Source: Oceanobacillus halophilus
GTDB taxonomy: Bacteria; Bacillota; Bacilli; Bacillales; Amphibacillaceae
Length of the DNA stretch: 64,000 nucleotides
Assembly: GCF_003628505.1 (NCBI RefSeq)
Contig: NZ_RBZP01000005.1
Span: forward strand, 124,001 to 188,000
Direction of reading: 5' to 3'
Positions 28,101-37,830 of the stretch are shown in pieces (positions within the stretch are counted from its first letter, which is position 1; each line of letters starts with the position of its first letter). The notes under the pieces were generated by a model. That model was not told where the DNA came from. It was given only the letters and a program-made list of their open reading frames with translations, and did not search any database. Position numbers and translations under genes: made by a program.

Positions 28101-29501
28101 ATGGAAGCCTACGAATCTCAACATTACGAGAAAACGGAAGAAACAAGTGATGATTATTCACTTGATAGAGTACCTCGAAAAGAGAGGAACATGGGCTGGT
28201 TAAGTATTACTAACATTACATTCGGAATTGCAACAGCTATTTTTTATTTCCAAATGGGAAGTGTTATGGCACTTCAGTTTGGAGCTATTAACGCCATTAT
28301 ATCTGCTGTATATGCAATCATTGTTGCGGGGATTCTTGGAACATTTATCGCCTATTTATCTGCTAAATCAGGAATGAATGTAAACTTATTATCCCGTGGC
28401 GGTGGGTTTGGTTATATTGGAGCATCGCTAACCTCATTTATTTATGCTACAAATTTTATTATGTATTGTGCACTAGAAGGTTTGATTCTAGTAGCTGCGG
28501 TTCATGAATTCTTTCCTGTCATCCCAGAATGGGTGCTTATTATCTTCTTCGGTACGATTGTCATCCCATTAAATTGGTTTGGCATTAAGCAGTTGGATAA
28601 ACTACAGAAATGGTCATTGCCATTGTTTTTTGTTTTCCTAATCGCCGCGATTATTATGGCTGCTATGAAACCATCTGGCTACGATGGAAGCTTTTGGTCC
28701 TACTTGCCTGAAGGAGTTCAAGTTGGCGGAACCGCGTTATTACTCTGCATCGGAATGCAGCATGGCATTATGGGTCTAACCCCTCTTCTCGCATCAGATT
28801 ATGCCCGCTTTTTAAAACCAAAAGATACGAAGATTGGAATTTTCGCTATCGGATTTATCCCTCAAATATTCTGTTTTGGAGTAATGGGTGGTCTTGGTAT
28901 CTGGTTTGGCGTACGTTTAGGTGAACCAAATCCTGGAGTATATATTGTATTGCTTCTTGGTATTTGGGGTGCTTTATTTACGATGTTAACGCAAATAAGA
29001 ATTAATGTAACGAATATTTATAGTGGTTCCTTATCTTTATCAAGTTTCTTTGAAAATATCTTTAAATTTAAACCTGGCAGACGTTTCTGGGTAGTAGTTA
29101 CTGGGGTAACGGCAATCATCTTAATGCTTCTTAACATTGTAGATCACCTGGAAGCTGTCATGACATTCCAAGGGGTCTTCCTTCTAACCTGGGCAACTAT
29201 TTTAGTTGTAGATGCGATTGTTGTTAAAAAACTCTTAAAAATTGGTCCTGGTTATTATGAAGCAAGACAAGGTAATTTATATAGATGGAATCCAGTAGGT
29301 GTAGGGGCACTCCTAATAGCAAGTGGCCTTGGTACTATTGCAGCTTTAGGGTTTATGGGAACCTTCCTGCAAAGCACTGCCGCATTCTTTGCTTCTATAC
29401 TAGCTGCTATTCTAACGATTGTTTTAGCACTTATAACAAAAGGGAAATACTATATTAAAAAAGAAGCAACTGATATTGATAAAGAAGACTATATTGCTTA
29501 A
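28101..29501 (+). CDS. NCS1-family nucleobase permease
   Basis: 466 residues with 12 predicted helices of the nucleobase:cation symporter-1 family, which takes up cytosine, purines, allantoin or hydantoins. Visible family points are MGWLSITNITFGIATAIFYF at the first helix, the LLSRGGGFGYIGAS loop near 95-108, and a charged cytoplasmic tail. AAGGAG precedes ATG 28101. It is monocistronic with a 17-bp terminator. No catabolic genes are adjacent to reveal the substrate. Confidence 0.88.
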   Translation: MEAYESQHYEKTEETSDDYSLDRVPRKERNMGWLSITNITFGIATAIFYFQMGSVMALQFGAINAIISAVYAIIVAGILGTFIAYLSAKSGMNVNLLSRGGGFGYIGASLTSFIYATNFIMYCALEGLILVAAVHEFFPVIPEWVLIIFFGTIVIPLNWFGIKQLDKLQKWSLPLFFVFLIAAIIMAAMKPSGYDGSFWSYLPEGVQVGGTALLLCIGMQHGIMGLTPLLASDYARFLKPKDTKIGIFAIGFIPQIFCFGVMGGLGIWFGVRLGEPNPGVYIVLLLGIWGALFTMLTQIRINVTNIYSGSLSLSSFFENIFKFKPGRRFWVVVTGVTAIILMLLNIVDHLEAVMTFQGVFLLTWATILVVDAIVVKKLLKIGPGYYEARQGNLYRWNPVGVGALLIASGLGTIAALGFMGTFLQSTAAFFASILAAILTIVLALITKGKYYIKKEATDIDKEDYIA

Positions 29502-29507
29502 AAACAA

Positions 29508-29555
29508 AAGGACGGTCACATGCTACCAAAATGGAAGCATGTGACCGTCCTTCTT
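29508..29555 (+). terminator. terminator of the NCS1 permease gene
   Basis: AAGGACGGTCACATGCT (29508-29524) and its perfect inverse (29536-29552), followed by a T/C-rich tract. Confidence 0.9.
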
Positions 29556-29568
29556 TCTTTCAAGAGGT

Positions 29569-29595
29569 GGGACGAGGAACCTGTCCCTCTGTCCC
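29569..29595. repeat. GGGACAGGTT-type half palindrome
   Basis: GGGACGAGGAACCTGTCCC followed by TCTGTCCC, a collapsed version of the longer repeat. Its last base is the last base of the stop codon of the neighbouring DAACS pseudogene. Confidence 0.8.
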
Positions 29596-30813
29596 TAGAT
29601 TGCTTTCTTTCGTTTGTCATTTTCTGATATGATATATGCGCATGTTGCGTCTCCGGTTATATTCATTGCTGTTCGCAACATATCTAGGATACGGTCAATA
29701 CCGATGATTAGTGCAATCCCTTCTACTGGCAGGCCAACTTGATTAAGCACCATGGCAAGCATAATTAATCCTACACCAGGCACACCAGCTGTACCAATAC
29801 TAGCTAGGGTAGCTGTTATGATAATTACAATAATATCGCTGAATTCCAAAGGTATCGCGTAAACTTGTGAAATAAATACGGCAGCAGTAGCTTGCATAAC
29901 GGCTGTACCATCCATATTAATAGTAGCACCAAGTGGCTGGACGAAACTGCTAATGTTCTTGCTTACCCCTAAATTTTCCTGTGCAGTTTTCATAGACACT
30001 GGCAATGTGGCACTAGAACTAGCCGTACTAAATGCGACAGACATTGCTGGCAAAAATCCTTTGTAAAATTGAATTGGATTTGCTCTACCAAGTAACCAGA
30101 TAATCAAAGAATAAGTTAATCCGGCATGTAGGATCAAGCCTAAAATAACGGTTATCATATAGGCACCCATGGATCCCACTGCATCTAATCCTGCCCCTCC
30201 TATAGCAGAAGCAATCAAAGCAAAGGCACCATATGGGGCAGTTTTCATAATGAAATTAACAAGCAGCATCAGGATTTCATTGGCCTGCTCAAATAAACTG
30301 TAAATCCCTTGCGTTTTCTCTCCCAAGAAAGCAAGCCCAATCCCAATAAAGACAGCAAATGCGATAAGCTGAAGCATATCTCCTGCAGCCATCGATGATA
30401 TTGGATTGGTTGGAATAATATTGACAATAGTTTCCATGATTGGCGGAGCTTCACTCGCTTCAAAAATTCGCGCTGCTTACATCAAATACTCCTTCCTTAC
30501 CTGGCTGAATGATATAGGCCAAGGCAAGGCTAATACAAAGTGCAACAGCTGTTGTCACAAGGAAAAAACTAATCGTCTGTACACCAATTTTACCAAGTCT
30601 TGCTGGTTCACCAAGCCCTGCTGTCCCAAGAACAATCGATACAAATACGATTGGCACAACCAGCATCATAATTAAATTAACAAATATCTGCCCAACTGGA
30701 TTTAAGAGATAAGAATCTAAGGTAGAATAAATATTTTCCGGTACAAAAGTTAAAATAATACCTGTAACCACACCAAGAACAAGAGCTATTAAAATCTTTT
30801 TGGTTAAACTCAT
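29595..30813 (-). pseudogene. frameshifted dicarboxylate/amino acid:cation symporter (DAACS)
   Basis: Two adjoining frames together make one GltP/GltT-type sodium or proton symporter of about 405 residues. The first part (30460-30813, 117 codons, from ATG 30813) ends at FDVSSANF-stop. Removing one A from the run of five at 30462-30466 restores a continuous reading (NF, then EASEAPPIMETIV). The second part keeps the family hallmarks AFSTASSSATLPVSMKTA and ATINMDGTAVMQATA. Everything else is intact, so the mutation is recent or is a sequencing error in a homopolymer. Substrates would be glutamate, aspartate or C4-dicarboxylates. Confidence 0.85.
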
Positions 30814-31195
30814 GTAGCTACCACCTTCCTATGAATTTAATCATATCTTTTTATAGAATTCTGGTAGTACGTTATTGCTAGTTATTCTAAATGTACATCC
30901 GATCACCGACAATTTATTCTTTAATCTTATATTTGATACACCCCCTTCTTAAACCAGAATCATAGAAAGCGATTACATTTCAGTCCTTAAATCGCTTCTG
31001 CTGAAAATAACAACCACTTACCAAAACTCATTCTAACTTTTCTGAATATTTTTTATAATAATATTACTAAATAATAGAATATAGAACTTTTTGATTAAAC
31101 TTTTTTCTCATTTTAACTAACTAGTCCTTGAATCATCCTTATATAGGGGGAGGGTTTTCTAGGATGTAATAGTTTGTTTCTTTCAATAAACAAAC
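30814..31195. other. intergenic stretch, no gene seen
   Basis: This AT-rich gap precedes the DAACS gene and should contain its promoter. I see no member of the repeat families and no small gene with a plausible ribosome site. Confidence 0.45.
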
Positions 31196-31232
31196 AAAAA
31201 AGCCAGTCCTTTTACACGTAAGAACTGACCTT
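31196..31232 (-). terminator. terminator of CBO0543-type copy 2
   Basis: On the minus strand GGTCAGTTCTT pairs, using G-U pairs, with AAGGACTGGC and is followed by a run of six T. Confidence 0.65.
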
Positions 31233-31241
31233 TCTAGATGG

Positions 31242-31712
31242 TTATCCCTTTTTGTACAGTTTCTTCTCAACCAAATATTGTACGCCATACAATATAAAAA
31301 CCTTATAATGGATATAGAGGAAAAATTGAAAGTGATTTAACCTTCTTAATCTGATTATTTTAACACGTCCAAGAAAATTCATAATAACAAAAGCAAAAAG
31401 TCCATCTGCAATAGCATTAAGTAACCAAAACTTTTTAAAATTTCCATAGGATAGTTTAAGCAACCACATAGTAAGCGGCATATATGGTCCAATACTAAAT
31501 GGAAGCTCATCTTTTAAAAATGACCTTTTCTTATCGAAAAACTTCCACCATCTCCGCTTATAGCCTATTATATGATTGATTATCTCGAACACAACAATGA
31601 AAACCCCAGTTATAGAAAAACGCTTGAAATTACGCTTACCTATGAAAAGCATCGATAGCCAAGGAACGATTATTATACCGATATTAAATAATAAATGCCT
31701 TTTGGAAATCAT
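31242..31712 (-). CDS. CBO0543-type membrane protein, copy 2
   Basis: 156 residues with about five membrane helices, the same length and layout as the protein at 17127-17597. Conserved points are a tryptophan pair after the second helix (KRRWWKFF), the SIGPYMPLTMWLL helix, and NFKKFWLLNAIADGLFAF. The ending YLVEKKLYKKG corresponds to YLIEKSNSF in copy 1. The two copies have diverged strongly, so they are old paralogues. Function unknown. Monocistronic, with a terminator close behind. Confidence 0.75.
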   Translation of the reverse strand: MISKRHLLFNIGIIIVPWLSMLFIGKRNFKRFSITGVFIVVFEIINHIIGYKRRWWKFFDKKRSFLKDELPFSIGPYMPLTMWLLKLSYGNFKKFWLLNAIADGLFAFVIMNFLGRVKIIRLRRLNHFQFFLYIHYKVFILYGVQYLVEKKLYKKG

Positions 31713-31872
31713 AAATTATCTCTCCAATCCTTTCCTTTTCGTCTCTTTTAAAGTAACCAGATAAACCATTTCTATTCCTAACATATTACATCATAGACTG
31801 AAAGGTTGGTTTGCAGATAGGCTCTTGTGTTACTATTTGATTTATAGGATTTATTGAAGGAGAGTTTATACC

Positions 31873-32541
31873 ATGCAAGTCCCAATACTTTATGAGGATA
31901 ATCATTTACTTTTTGTAGAAAAGCCAGTTAATATACCAGTTCAAGAAGATCGTTCGAAAAGTCAGGATTTACTATCATTCTTAAAAGAAGATATAAAATA
32001 CCGGTATCAAAAACCAGGGAATGTGTATCTTGCTCTTATCCACCGATTGGACAGGCCTGTTGGTGGCGTAATGGTGTTCTCCAAAACATCAAAAGCTGCC
32101 TCCCGACTATCAGACGCCTTCCGCAGACAGGACGTTGATAAAAAATACCTTGCTATTGTGCGAGGGAAGCCATCGAAAAACCAAGCAGTCTTGGAAGATT
32201 ATCTGGTTAAGGATCGGCGTAATAATAAAGTTTATACCGCTCAACCGAACCAAAAAAATGCTAAAAAAGCGATATTGGAATATAACGTTATTGGTACCAA
32301 AAAGGGGCTAAGTTTGCTTTCCATCACGCTTCATACTGGAAGACCCCATCAAATACGAGTTCAGCTTGCTTCCCGCAATTGTCCACTATACGGAGATCAA
32401 AAGTATGGACAAGACGTCAATCAACCAGGACAGCAAATTGCCTTATGGTCTCATTCGCTAACCCTTGAGCATCCAACTAAAAAGGAAGAATTAGAAGTAA
32501 CGTCCCAGCCACCTGATGAATATCCATGGAATCTTTGGTAA
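31873..32541 (+). CDS. RluA-family RNA pseudouridine synthase
   Basis: 222 residues. The catalytic motif is HRLDRPVGGVMVF (aspartate at residue 60), with the upstream ILYEDNHLLFVEKPVNIPV and downstream LHTGRPHQIRVQLAS stretches typical of RluA-type synthases. There is no N-terminal S4 domain. It converts uridines in rRNA or tRNA to pseudouridine; the exact target position is not assignable. ATG 31873 follows AAGGAGAG. The Maf gene lies about 60 bp downstream on the same strand and may be cotranscribed. Confidence 0.92.
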   Translation: MQVPILYEDNHLLFVEKPVNIPVQEDRSKSQDLLSFLKEDIKYRYQKPGNVYLALIHRLDRPVGGVMVFSKTSKAASRLSDAFRRQDVDKKYLAIVRGKPSKNQAVLEDYLVKDRRNNKVYTAQPNQKNAKKAILEYNVIGTKKGLSLLSITLHTGRPHQIRVQLASRNCPLYGDQKYGQDVNQPGQQIALWSHSLTLEHPTKKEELEVTSQPPDEYPWNLW

Positions 32542-32604
32542 GTTTTAATCCGTATTGGGAGGGAATTTATATCATTGAAATACGATAGGAGGACTGACGA
32601 AAGC

Positions 32605-33180
32605 ATGGCCCAATATTTGATTTTAGCATCTTCCTCTCCTAGAAGGCAGGAGTTATTACAACAGGTTAAGATTCCTTTTACCATTCGTAAACCAGGAACC
32701 GATGAATCACAAATCGTGACCAGTAACCCTTTGGAAAAAGTAAAACAATTAGCCATTCTTAAAGGACGAAATATACCAATTCAGAATGAAACGGAGGTAG
32801 TACTCTCCGCCGATACCGTTGTTTCATACCAAAAGAATATCTTTGAAAAACCACAGAACAAAGAGGAAGCATTCCAAATGATGTCAGCATTAAGTGGACA
32901 TGTTCACGAAGTATTAACTGGAGTCATGATTCGGTCTCTAGATGATGAAGTAGTATTTGTAGAACGAACACAGGTAGAATTTTGGCCATTATCTGAGGAT
33001 GAAATAAATTGGTATATATCCACAAAAGAGCCTTATGATAAGGCAGGTGCTTACGGAATTCAAAGTCTTGGAGCTATGTTTGTAAAACAGGTTATTGGCG
33101 ATTACTATACTGTTGTAGGGTTGCCCATTTCCCGAGTGGTTAGAGTACTGAGGGAGTTTGGCGTTTATCCGAGAGATTAA
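32605..33180 (+). CDS. Maf-type nucleoside triphosphate pyrophosphatase
   Basis: 191 residues. The N-terminal substrate loop ILASSSPRRQELLQ, the ADTVV motif near 70, and the KAGAYGIQSLGAMFV motif with lysine and tyrosine typical of Maf enzymes are present. The family hydrolyses dTTP, UTP or modified nucleotides to monophosphates. The start is ATG 32605, which aligns with the family N-terminus; AGGAGG is 12 nt upstream, a little far, and a TTG at 32575 is an alternative. In many Firmicutes maf lies beside mreB; here it follows a pseudouridine synthase. Confidence 0.9.
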   Translation: MAQYLILASSSPRRQELLQQVKIPFTIRKPGTDESQIVTSNPLEKVKQLAILKGRNIPIQNETEVVLSADTVVSYQKNIFEKPQNKEEAFQMMSALSGHVHEVLTGVMIRSLDDEVVFVERTQVEFWPLSEDEINWYISTKEPYDKAGAYGIQSLGAMFVKQVIGDYYTVVGLPISRVVRVLREFGVYPRD

Positions 33181-33196
33181 ATAAGGCTGACTTCAG

Positions 33197-33261
33197 CTTA
33201 GATTAGATACGGTAAAACAGTAATTATTAATCGTTTCTATAGACCTTATCTAAGTTTTTTA
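33197..33261 (+). terminator. probable terminator after maf
   Basis: CTTAGAT (33197-33203) pairs with ATCTAAG (33248-33254), followed by six T. The loop is long, so the fold is only probable. Confidence 0.5.
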
Positions 33262-33283
33262 TCTTAACCCGATACATCATAAA

Positions 33284-33324
33284 AATGGACGGTTAAATTG
33301 TTCCTCACAATTTAACCGTCCATT
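33284..33324 (-). terminator. terminator of the AraC-type gene
   Basis: An 18-bp perfect stem (33284-33301 with 33307-33324, core GGACGGTTAAATTG) and a TCCTC loop. On the minus strand it is followed by ATTTTT. Confidence 0.85.
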
Positions 33325-33350
33325 CATACTTACTTTTAAGAATGAACCCA

Positions 33351-34223
33351 TTAATTCTTTTGCACGGGAATCCAAATTTCACTCTTAAACGTTGGAGACT
33401 CAATATCTTTACTTTCATTCCATAAGATTTCTGGTCCTTCAGCTAGTTGGTAGTTAGAAGATGGAAACCATTCGGAATAAATACGTCCCCAAGTTTCTTG
33501 CAGTGTTTTAGGAAAAGGACCAACAGACTCAAACACAGCCCATGTTAAGGCTGGTACCTTTAGCTGGGAAAATTCTTCTGGGCATGCATTGGTTGTCGCT
33601 ACTCCAATATACTGGTCCAATCCTCCCTTTTCCTCCATACGTCCTTCTGAGAAATTCGTAGAAGCTTGGATCAACCCGCTAGGTTCGATATTGGAAAGTT
33701 CTTTTAGTCTATCTATTTTTTCCATGTCTAACATTTTCCACATCTTTGTGATTTCTGGATTTTCTCCTTCAAAGACAATAGGAACTCGTTTCATCACACC
33801 AACAATCGAAAAGGCTTCTTTTTCTACGATTCGGTAGTTCATTTCATTTCCTCCTTTGATAGATAATTGGAAGGTCATTCGTGGATAGGCTTTGAGCGAT
33901 TTATTGCTGTTTCTTGCTTCTGATGGAGTGATACCGTGTAAACTTTGAAAAGCTCTTGTAAATGAGTCTGGTGAACTATATCCATATTTAATTGCTATAT
34001 CGATTACTTTTATGTTGCTGTCCTTCAATTCAAATGCAGCAAGTGTCAAACGTCTTCTCCGAATATATTCTGATAAACTAACTCCTGCTAGAAATGAGAA
34101 CATCCGTTTAAAATGATACTCTGAGCAACGAGCCCGTCTCGCAACTTCTCTAAAACTTATCTCATTTATCAAATTATCTTCTATATACTGTATCGCTTCA
34201 TTCATATCTTTAAGTGAATCCAT
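33351..34223 (-). CDS. AraC-type regulator with GyrI-like effector domain
   Basis: 290 residues. The N-terminal AraC/XylS DNA-binding domain carries two helix-turn-helix units ([20 protein letters not shown] and [20 protein letters not shown], followed by [14 protein letters not shown]). The C-terminal half (about 130-290) is a GyrI-like effector-binding domain, beginning [14 protein letters not shown] and ending [13 protein letters not shown]. Such fusions (Rob, SoxS-BmrR-like) sense small hydrophobic compounds. ATG 34223 lies 8 nt after AAGGAGG. No obvious target operon is adjacent; the TauE/SafE gene on the same strand is upstream. Confidence 0.88.
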   Translation of the reverse strand: MDSLKDMNEAIQYIEDNLINEISFREVARRARCSEYHFKRMFSFLAGVSLSEYIRRRRLTLAAFELKDSNIKVIDIAIKYGYSSPDSFTRAFQSLHGITPSEARNSNKSLKAYPRMTFQLSIKGGNEMNYRIVEKEAFSIVGVMKRVPIVFEGENPEITKMWKMLDMEKIDRLKELSNIEPSGLIQASTNFSEGRMEEKGGLDQYIGVATTNACPEEFSQLKVPALTWAVFESVGPFPKTLQETWGRIYSEWFPSSNYQLAEGPEILWNESKDIESPTFKSEIWIPVQKN

Positions 34224-34309
34224 TATCATGACCTCCTTATCTAGATATTAACAAGAATGGAATGCAGCCATCCGACATTCTGTGTACAATTATGCAGGGT
34301 TATGGCAAA

Positions 34310-35032
34310 TCACCATCCACTAAGGCTTTCTATTAATAAATATCCACCTGTAACTAACAAAATAATGTATATAATCATTTGGAAAGTTCGTTGATTCATC
34401 CATTTAAATACGAGTTGTCCTGCATATAATCCGATGAAAATCAAAGGGAGGGCCATACTGCTTGAAATCCAGACCGTACGAGTGGTACCAGCAATCGTAA
34501 CCTGAATAATTAAACTCATAAAATAGATAAACAAATAAAACGCAAGTGTCGTCCCTCTCAATGTTTCCTTTTGTGTGTTGGTTCCGGAAAAATATAACAA
34601 TAAAGGAGGTCCAGGCATCCCGATACTGGTCGTTAACATACCTGAGAGACCTCCAACTCCCAAATCACGTCCGTCTTTTTGATGGATGCGAAATTGCTTC
34701 ATAAGTAAAATCGTTAAAGCTACGATAATCAAGCTTACTACTAGCTTTAACTTTGTCATATCCATTAGTAAAAAAATTCCAATTCCTATTGGTAGGCCAA
34801 TAATACTTCCAATAATAAGTCGTTTGAGAATGCCAAAATGAATGTCTTTTTTAATCTTCCTAATTAACGCAAAAGAGATAACGAAGGATAAAAATAAATT
34901 AATCTGTATCGCTTCTGCAGGATGGAATAATAAGAGAAGGAAAGGAGTTGCCAAAATAGAAAAGCCAAAGCCTGTACTCGTTTGGAGAATGGATGCAATT
35001 AGTATGATGACACTGAAATAGATTATTTCCAT
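34310..35032 (-). CDS. TauE/SafE-family anion permease
   Basis: 240 residues with seven or eight membrane helices. The repeats typical of the TauE/SafE family are visible: LQTSTGFGFSILATPFLLLL at the first helix and GGLSGMLTTSIGMPGPPLLL in the second half. Members export sulfite or sulfur-containing organic anions, though many are uncharacterised. ATG 35032 follows AAGGTAGGG. It ends about 85 bp before the AraC-type gene and borders the large intergenic element upstream. Confidence 0.88.
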   Translation of the reverse strand: MEIIYFSVIILIASILQTSTGFGFSILATPFLLLLFHPAEAIQINLFLSFVISFALIRKIKKDIHFGILKRLIIGSIIGLPIGIGIFLLMDMTKLKLVVSLIIVALTILLMKQFRIHQKDGRDLGVGGLSGMLTTSIGMPGPPLLLYFSGTNTQKETLRGTTLAFYLFIYFMSLIIQVTIAGTTRTVWISSSMALPLIFIGLYAGQLVFKWMNQRTFQMIIYIILLVTGGYLLIESLSGW

Positions 35033-35062
35033 AAAACCCTACCTTTTATATTACTTTAAATT

Positions 35063-35466
35063 AGGCTCTTTTCTAGATGATTGTTGCTTTATAACATGAC
35101 TTTACCTTATGGTTATTATAGTTTGCTGAGTTCTTTAATAAAGAATAAATATCTAATTTGGTATGTTGATTTCCGCTCCGAAGCGTTCCGTGTCCTGCGG
35201 GAAGAAGAGCATCGGTGAGACTGCGTAGTGAGGGAACTACTTGAATAACCTTCCTCGTTCCCTTGCGCCGAGAAACCCCGCTTCGAAGCACTACTGGAAG
35301 ACGCAGGCGCACACGCTTTTCAGCACGAAGAAGGCTCACCAGCTCCCCGCGGAAAGCGTAGTGTATTTCCGGAGCGAGAGTTAAGCACATTACTCTGGAG
35401 TCAGATTATCAGGAGTTTCTATCAACTATAAACTACAAAAAGCAACAAACGATACGAAAAGAGCCT
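35063..35466. mobile_element. 404-bp non-coding element with terminal inverted repeats
   Basis: The ends are AGGCTCTTTTC-N7-TTGTTGCTTT on the left and the same pattern inverted on the right, giving 21 matching positions in 28. Internal blocks include GCGCAAGG, TTCGAAGCACTACTGGAAGA, GCTCCCCGCGGAAAGCG and CCGGAGCG. There is no convincing protein-coding gene. Similar blocks recur at 7010, 15022, 37430, 60084 and 63740, so this is a dispersed MITE-like or structured intergenic element. Confidence 0.7.
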
Positions 35467-35659
35467 TAAATAAAGAACGAGACTCTTTCAGATAAGTTTA
35501 CCATATTAGATACCTGAGATAGAAACTAGCAAAGACTTAGATGAGCGGTTCATAAAGTCGATAAGTAGAGTAATATATTGTTAGTCTCTCTGTTATATAT
35601 GATAAAATATGTAACATTACATACATAATGGAAAATCGTATGAATTAGGAGTGTGCTTT

Positions 35660-36946
35660 GTGAAAAAGACAACAGTTGCTAATACGGCAATGGAGACCGT
35701 TCAATGGTTTATTTTTCTGTTAGCAAGTTCCGTGGCATTGCCGATAGTTATCGGAGCCATTTATGAAATGAGTTTTGGTGAAGTCTCTGGACTAATGCAG
35801 CGCACCTTTTTTGTTATTGGAGTTGCCTCCTTGTTGCAAGGTCTTTTTGGACATCGACTGCCAATAGCAGAAGGCCCGGCTGGACTATGGATCAGTATTT
35901 TTGCCGTAATGGCTGTAACTGGGGTTCAAAATGGTTCCACGTTAAACGAAACATTGCGATCGTTGGAAACCATCATGATACTGACTGGTTTATTTTTGTT
36001 TTTGTTTGGTTTGTTAAAAATCGCCCAAAAGATTTTACCAATCTTTACTCCACTAGTAACAGGGACTTTTTTCTTGCTCTTAACCGTGCAATTGAGTGGA
36101 ACGTTTTTAAAAGGGATGCTTGGCCTGCAGGGTAATACAAATACGATACAGCTGTCAGAAGCTACCCTTGCATTTATCACCTTTTTTATTATCCTATGTC
36201 TATCCTCCTTTGCTAGAGGATGGTTACGTAACTACGGCGTACTTGTTGGAATTGTCATCGGCTGGATTGGATATGTAGTCTTCATAGGGGCCCAGGAAAT
36301 GCCTGGAAGTGTTCAGTTATTCTCTGTCCCAAAATGGTTTGCTTTTGGTACACCAACGTTTGATCTTAGTGTCGTTCCAGTTGCTTTCCTGACAGCTGTC
36401 ATTATTTTATCGAATATTGTTGCTTCTATCGTAGCTGCAAATCAGACACTAGGAATCAAATCTAAAAACAGCAATGCAGAAATAAACGGGGGAACTGCTT
36501 TTTCTGGAATTAGCCATGGACTAGCAGGTATGTTTTCGGCAATTGCCAATGTTCCTTTAGCGACTTCTTCTGGATTTATTGCGTTAACCGGACAGAAAAG
36601 GAAAATGCCATTTATTTATGCAACGATTCTATTAATCTTTATTGCCTTTTTCCCACCAATTATTTCATTGATTTCTAGTATTCCCTCTCCTATCGCAAAT
36701 GCAGCATTAATGGCAACCTTTGTTCAATTGGTAGGATTAGCGATAAACAATGTCTCCATGGAGAGATTAGACTCCAGAAAGATAACGATTGTTGGGGTCG
36801 CATATTTATTTGGTATGGGTACCATGTTTTTGCCAACTGAAGTATTCGCTAATTTCCCAGCAATTCTACAAAATATAGTGAGCAACGGGCTTTTAGTAGG
36901 TACAGGACTAGTTATCTTGCTCGAACAGGTGTGGAGAGAAAAATAA
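35660..36946 (+). CDS. NCS2-family nucleobase permease
   Basis: 428 residues of the nucleobase:cation symporter-2 (xanthine/uracil permease) family with about 12-14 helices. Visible points are LLASSVALPIVIGAIYEMSF near the start, the conserved AEGPAGLWIS after helix 2, and helices 8-10 with NIVASIVAANQTLG and the ANVPLATSSGFIALTGQ stretch where the family carries its signature. Start GTG 35660 has TAGGAGTG upstream; GTG 35651 overlaps that site. Substrate not assignable; no purine riboswitch was found upstream. Confidence 0.85.
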   Translation: MKKTTVANTAMETVQWFIFLLASSVALPIVIGAIYEMSFGEVSGLMQRTFFVIGVASLLQGLFGHRLPIAEGPAGLWISIFAVMAVTGVQNGSTLNETLRSLETIMILTGLFLFLFGLLKIAQKILPIFTPLVTGTFFLLLTVQLSGTFLKGMLGLQGNTNTIQLSEATLAFITFFIILCLSSFARGWLRNYGVLVGIVIGWIGYVVFIGAQEMPGSVQLFSVPKWFAFGTPTFDLSVVPVAFLTAVIILSNIVASIVAANQTLGIKSKNSNAEINGGTAFSGISHGLAGMFSAIANVPLATSSGFIALTGQKRKMPFIYATILLIFIAFFPPIISLISSIPSPIANAALMATFVQLVGLAINNVSMERLDSRKITIVGVAYLFGMGTMFLPTEVFANFPAILQNIVSNGLLVGTGLVILLEQVWREK

Positions 36947-37014
36947 AGTAACCGCAAATACTTCGTCTAATTTTAGGTGAGGTTTTGCTAAAATTCTAAA
37001 AGAAGGTGGTAATT

Positions 37015-37248
37015 TTGGAAAAACTTCTAGTTAAAACAGGTATATATGGCTTTATATGTTCGCTTGCTATTGGAATTTTATTTATTGAAAAAACAGATAC
37101 TATCCAAACTTCAAACGGTATGTACTCATATTATGAGAAAGATTTAACCGAATATGTTATTGAGATTTTAAGATTCTCCATAAAGGTAACAATCGCGTTA
37201 ATTTTCCTGGCTCTATTATATAAATTATATCGAACATACAAATCATAA
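37015..37248 (+). CDS. small membrane protein, 77 aa
   Basis: Two membrane helices (IYGFICSLAIGILFI near residue 13 and FSIKVTIALIFLALLY near 52) joined by a polar extracellular-looking loop with TSNGMYSYYEKDLTEY. Not recognised. The likely start is TTG 37015 after AAGGTGG; GTG 37006 would lie inside that site. It stands 68 bp after the NCS2 gene on the same strand. Confidence 0.6.
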   Translation: MEKLLVKTGIYGFICSLAIGILFIEKTDTIQTSNGMYSYYEKDLTEYVIEILRFSIKVTIALIFLALLYKLYRTYKS

Positions 37249-37311
37249 TACTATGAACTTTAATTATAGGGTACTTTTTTAAACAAAAACAGATATTGTA
37301 GAGTATGGAGA

Positions 37312-37650
37312 TTCGGCTGGGACATAACTAAAGTGTTTTATCAGAAAACGAACAATGTGCTACATAGCGGAGGAAATATACGTAGACTCCTTGAAAAAAG
37401 AAAACCACTTTTTTCTGCTTGCGATGTAACCCTGCCGAAGTGTTCCTTGTCCTGCGGGAAGAAGAGCATCGGTGAGACTGCGTAGTGAGGGAACTACTTG
37501 AATAACCTCCCTTGTCCCTTGCGCCGAGAAAGCCGCTTCGAAGCATTACTGGAAGACGCAGGCGTACACGCTTTTCAGCACGAAGGAGGCTCAGCTGCTC
37601 CCCTAAGGTGCGCGAAGTATATTTCCGGAGCGGTATTTTCTGATTTCGTC
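37312..37650. repeat. composite of two intergenic repeat types
   Basis: The left part begins CTGGGACATAACTAAAGTG (shared with 19110) and carries GCGGAGGAAATATACG and GACTCCTTGAAAAAAGAAAA, found inverted at about 63815-63880. The right part (about 37430-37640) is a near-identical copy of the core of the element at 35063-35466, e.g. TCCTGCGGGAAGAAGAGCAT and GCGTAGTGAGGGAACTACTT. One element appears inserted in or recombined with the other. Confidence 0.8.
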
Positions 37651-37830
37651 TTTAAATTTCTGTAAATCTAGGCAGAATGCAAACAAGTAACTTTTAAGTA
37701 TGCCCCAAATAAACATGCTATATTTGATAAGTTAACTTTATTTACTCAAGTATATCAAACGGGTTTTTGTGACTTTCTAAAGTTTTTAAATTTCCCCATG
37801 TACATTCACCCAAAATCTGCATAGGATAAC

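Noticed and set aside
35073-35390. A 105-residue protein inside the 404-bp element, and similar frames at 7106 and 37328
   Set aside because: They lie within the non-coding repeat and are not conserved in frame among its copies.
35467-35659. Purine riboswitch upstream of the NCS2 permease
   Set aside because: The conserved junction and loop sequences of the purine aptamer are not visible.
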